Source: an uncultured Bacilli bacterium (GTDB lineage Bacteria > Bacillota_I > Bacilli_A > RF39 > UBA660). From it: a DNA stretch of 6,019 nt. Below, one piece after another: positions 5,067 through 6,019 of the stretch (the stretch's first letter is position 1; the number at the start of each line of letters is the position of its first letter). Made by a program: the position numbers and the translations under genes. The notes beneath the pieces were generated by a model, which was given only the letters and a program-made list of their open reading frames with translations, did no database searches and was not told where the DNA came from. Location of the stretch: positions 1 to 6,019 of the forward strand of contig CALVIK010000022.1 of the NCBI GenBank assembly GCA_944329545.1. Direction: 5' to 3'.

Positions 5067-5597
5067 ATGGAAAATGTAGCAGAAAAAAAAGAAAAGAAAA
5101 ATATTATAAAAGAATTAATTCCGTATATAGTTATTATTTTTATCGTTGTTTTACTTAGAACATTTATTGTTACACCGGTTCAAGTAGAAGGTACTTCTAT
5201 GTATCCGACTTTAAAAGATAACGAGATATTGCTTTTAAAAAAATATGACCATTCTTTTGAAAGATTTGATGTTGTTGTTTTTGATTACAATGGCTCAAGG
5301 CTTATTAAAAGAATTGTTGGTTTCCCAGGAGAATATGTTGAATATAAAAATAACAAATTATACATAAACGATAAAAGAATTAAAGAAAAGTTTATTAGTA
5401 CGCAAAAAACTAAAAATTTTAAACTAGAAGAAATTGGTTATGATGTTATACCTGAAGGGTATTACTTTGTAATGGGTGATAACCGTAATAATTCAACGGA
5501 TAGTAGAATTATTGGACTTGTAAGTGCGAAGGATATAGATGGTTCTACTAATTTAAGTTTATTTCCATTTTCTGAAGCTGGTAAGATAAACAAGTAG
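5067..5597 (+). CDS. lepB: Signal peptidase I
   Basis: Type I signal peptidase removes signal peptides from exported preproteins on the outer face of the membrane with a Ser/Lys dyad. The protein (176 residues from ATG 5067) has a lysine-rich cytoplasmic N-terminus, one membrane segment (about 18-35), then the family boxes: EGTSMYPTL with nucleophile Ser44, RFDVVVF, RLIKRIVGFPGE with the general base Lys81, and VMGDNRNNSTDSR (136-148). The single N-terminal membrane span and short size fit the Gram-positive SipS type. Earlier in-frame starts at 5058 (GTG) and 5061 (ATG) overlap the ribosome binding site AAAGGTGAT, so 5067 is preferred. It follows rplS by 36 nt, a common Firmicutes order. Confidence 0.95.
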   Translation: MENVAEKKEKKNIIKELIPYIVIIFIVVLLRTFIVTPVQVEGTSMYPTLKDNEILLLKKYDHSFERFDVVVFDYNGSRLIKRIVGFPGEYVEYKNNKLYINDKRIKEKFISTQKTKNFKLEEIGYDVIPEGYYFVMGDNRNNSTDSRIIGLVSAKDIDGSTNLSLFPFSEAGKINK

Positions 5598-5618
5598 ATT
5601 TGCATCTGCTTGTTTTTT
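5588..5618 (+). terminator. Strong intrinsic terminator after lepB
   Basis: A 12-bp stem (5588-5599 with 5604-5615, one G-U pair) closes on the loop TTGC and runs into six T. It overlaps the lepB stop codon. This marks the end of the ribosome/export block. Confidence 0.88.
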
Positions 5619-5631
5619 GGATTGAAAAGTA

Positions 5632-5640
5632 TGATATAAT
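5632..5640 (+). promoter_or_regulatory. Extended -10 promoter upstream of the small ORF and rhuM
   Basis: TGATATAAT is a perfect TG-N-TATAAT element. No good -35 lies 16-18 bp upstream, where the lepB terminator T-tract sits. Transcription would start near 5647 and cover the small ORF at 5672 and, if nothing stops it, the rhuM-like gene after a leader of about 250 nt. Confidence 0.55.
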
Positions 5641-5671
5641 GGAATAGATTTAAAAAGAGGAAGTGGTTCTA

Positions 5672-5743
5672 ATGAATGTAAAATTAAATATCAATTGCTT
5701 GATACCAATTTATTTAACCCCTTCGAGAAATCCTTATAAATAA
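5672..5743 (+). CDS. Possible 23-residue small ORF
   Basis: An ATG preceded by AGAGGAAGTGG (5656-5666) and lying about 30 nt after a good promoter opens 23 codons ending CLIPIYLTPSRNPYK. It has no recognisable motif; one cysteine and a short hydrophobic stretch are the only features. The first copy of the direct repeat (5699-5721) lies inside it. Promoter and ribosome binding site argue for translation, short length argues for caution. It may be a leader peptide for the downstream gene or a decayed gene start. Confidence 0.3.
   Translation: MNVKLNINCLIPIYLTPSRNPYK
5699..5721 (+). repeat. Imperfect direct repeat, copy 1
   Basis: TTGATACCA, a 6-nt divergent spacer, then TTAACCCC. The second copy lies 144 bp downstream at 5843-5864 with a 5-nt spacer. 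Both copies sit between the lepB terminator and the rhuM-like gene. Function unknown; a recombination or protein-binding site is possible. Confidence 0.4.
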
Positions 5744-5842
5744 AGAGTTGGCAAAATTTGAAATCTTGCACGTTTTTCAAAAAAATAGTAAAAATAATAA
5801 AAAACGATTAAAAATAGTTAAAAATTGGGTATTTGTTTTTAG
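5744..5842. other. A-rich spacer between the direct repeats
   Basis: No start codon with a ribosome binding site is seen. One frame is open without a start from 5718 to the TGA at 5844-5846 (42 codons, containing KELAKFEILHVFQKN), and could be a gene remnant or an effect of the A-rich sequence. CGTTTTT (5771-5777) and AAAAACG (5800-5806) are inverted but 22 nt apart, a weak hairpin. No terminator is evident. Confidence 0.35.
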
Positions 5843-5864
5843 TTGATACCACAAGGTTAACCCC
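5843..5864 (+). repeat. Imperfect direct repeat, copy 2
   Basis: TTGATACCA and TTAACCCC again, here separated by CAAGG. This copy contains the palindrome GGTTAACC (5855-5862). It ends 32 nt before the rhuM-like start codon, so it lies in that gene's leader, just upstream of the ribosome binding site. Confidence 0.4.
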
Positions 5865-5896
5865 ATAATATTTTGACGAGAGGAGATGAAAGATGT

Positions 5897-6019
5897 ATGT
5901 TAAATGAACAAAATAACTTATTAATTTATAAAGACAAAAGTGGAAATATAGTGGTTGATGCAATATATAAAGATGAAACTTTATGGCTCACTCAAAAAGG
6001 GATGGCTAAAGTTTTCGAT
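5897..6019 (+). CDS. RhuM-family protein, N-terminal part (runs off the window)
   Basis: The 41 visible residues contain NLLIYKDKSGNIVVDAIYKDETLWLTQKGMAKVFD, which fits the N-terminus of the RhuM family: an IlY..-D.-.I.V segment, then ETLWLTQ..MA.-F, the start of a helix-turn-helix-like domain. RhuM was named for a Salmonella pathogenicity-island gene; members are scattered on islands and mobile DNA and their function is poorly known. The start ATG 5897 lies 11 nt after GAGAGGAG (5878-5885), slightly far; an ATG at 5886 gives only five codons and one at 5893 only four. The 3' end is outside the window. In many Firmicutes rbgA (ylqF) or other housekeeping genes are near lepB, so this gene looks like an insertion. 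Confidence 0.78.
   Translation, partial: MLNEQNNLLIYKDKSGNIVVDAIYKDETLWLTQKGMAKVFD

Noticed and set aside
1..6019. CRISPR array, tRNA or rRNA gene, insertion sequence
   Set aside because: No regularly spaced repeats, cloverleaf or rRNA-like sequence, and no transposase frame or paired terminal inverted repeats could be seen on either strand.

Overview
This is a low-GC, Gram-positive-type window, best read as DNA from an uncultured Firmicutes/Bacilli-like bacterium, possibly a gut lineage. Three things support this: AT-rich coding with AGGAGG-type ribosome binding sites, a rimM-trmD-rplS-lepB neighbourhood of the Firmicutes type, and a candidate L19 leader upstream of rplS. TGA is a normal stop here: rimM ends at a TGA inside the start of trmD, so a Mycoplasma-type code is not in use. 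The taxonomic placement is inference; no rRNA or tRNA gene is present.

Layout: (1) 1-438 holds no convincing gene. It has a fragment that looks like the 3' end of an unrelated reading frame, a possible minus-strand extended -10 promoter and a very short ORF. (2) 439-1695, minus strand, is a class B penicillin-binding protein that stops just before the part of the transpeptidase domain carrying the third catalytic motif (KTG). (3) 1696-1796 is a divergent regulatory region with a strong promoter, a 17-bp palindrome at the -35 box and a near-match to the Per box at the -10 box. (4) 1797-2195 is a type IV pilin-like protein, closed by a terminator. (5) 2269-4582 is a compact operon: a TrmH/SpoU-family rRNA methyltransferase, rimM, trmD and an unknown 145-residue protein. 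(6) 4598-5050 is rplS with its own promoter, structured leader and terminator. (7) 5067-5618 is lepB with a strong terminator. (8) 5619-6019 is accessory-looking: an extended -10 promoter, a 23-codon ORF, a pair of imperfect direct repeats 144 bp apart, and the start of a RhuM-family gene that runs off the window.

The central genes serve ribosome production and export. The methyltransferase, RimM and TrmD mature rRNA, the 30S subunit and tRNA; L19 is a 50S protein; LepB processes secreted preproteins. The two edges of the window look rearranged: a broken cell-wall gene joined to foreign sequence on the left, and a mobile-type gene directly after lepB on the right. The left unit (PBP and pilin genes) also has visibly higher GC than the central operon. 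No complete new system is visible. The most worthwhile leads are the truncated PBP junction, the double-palindrome pilin promoter, and the repeat/small-ORF region before rhuM.
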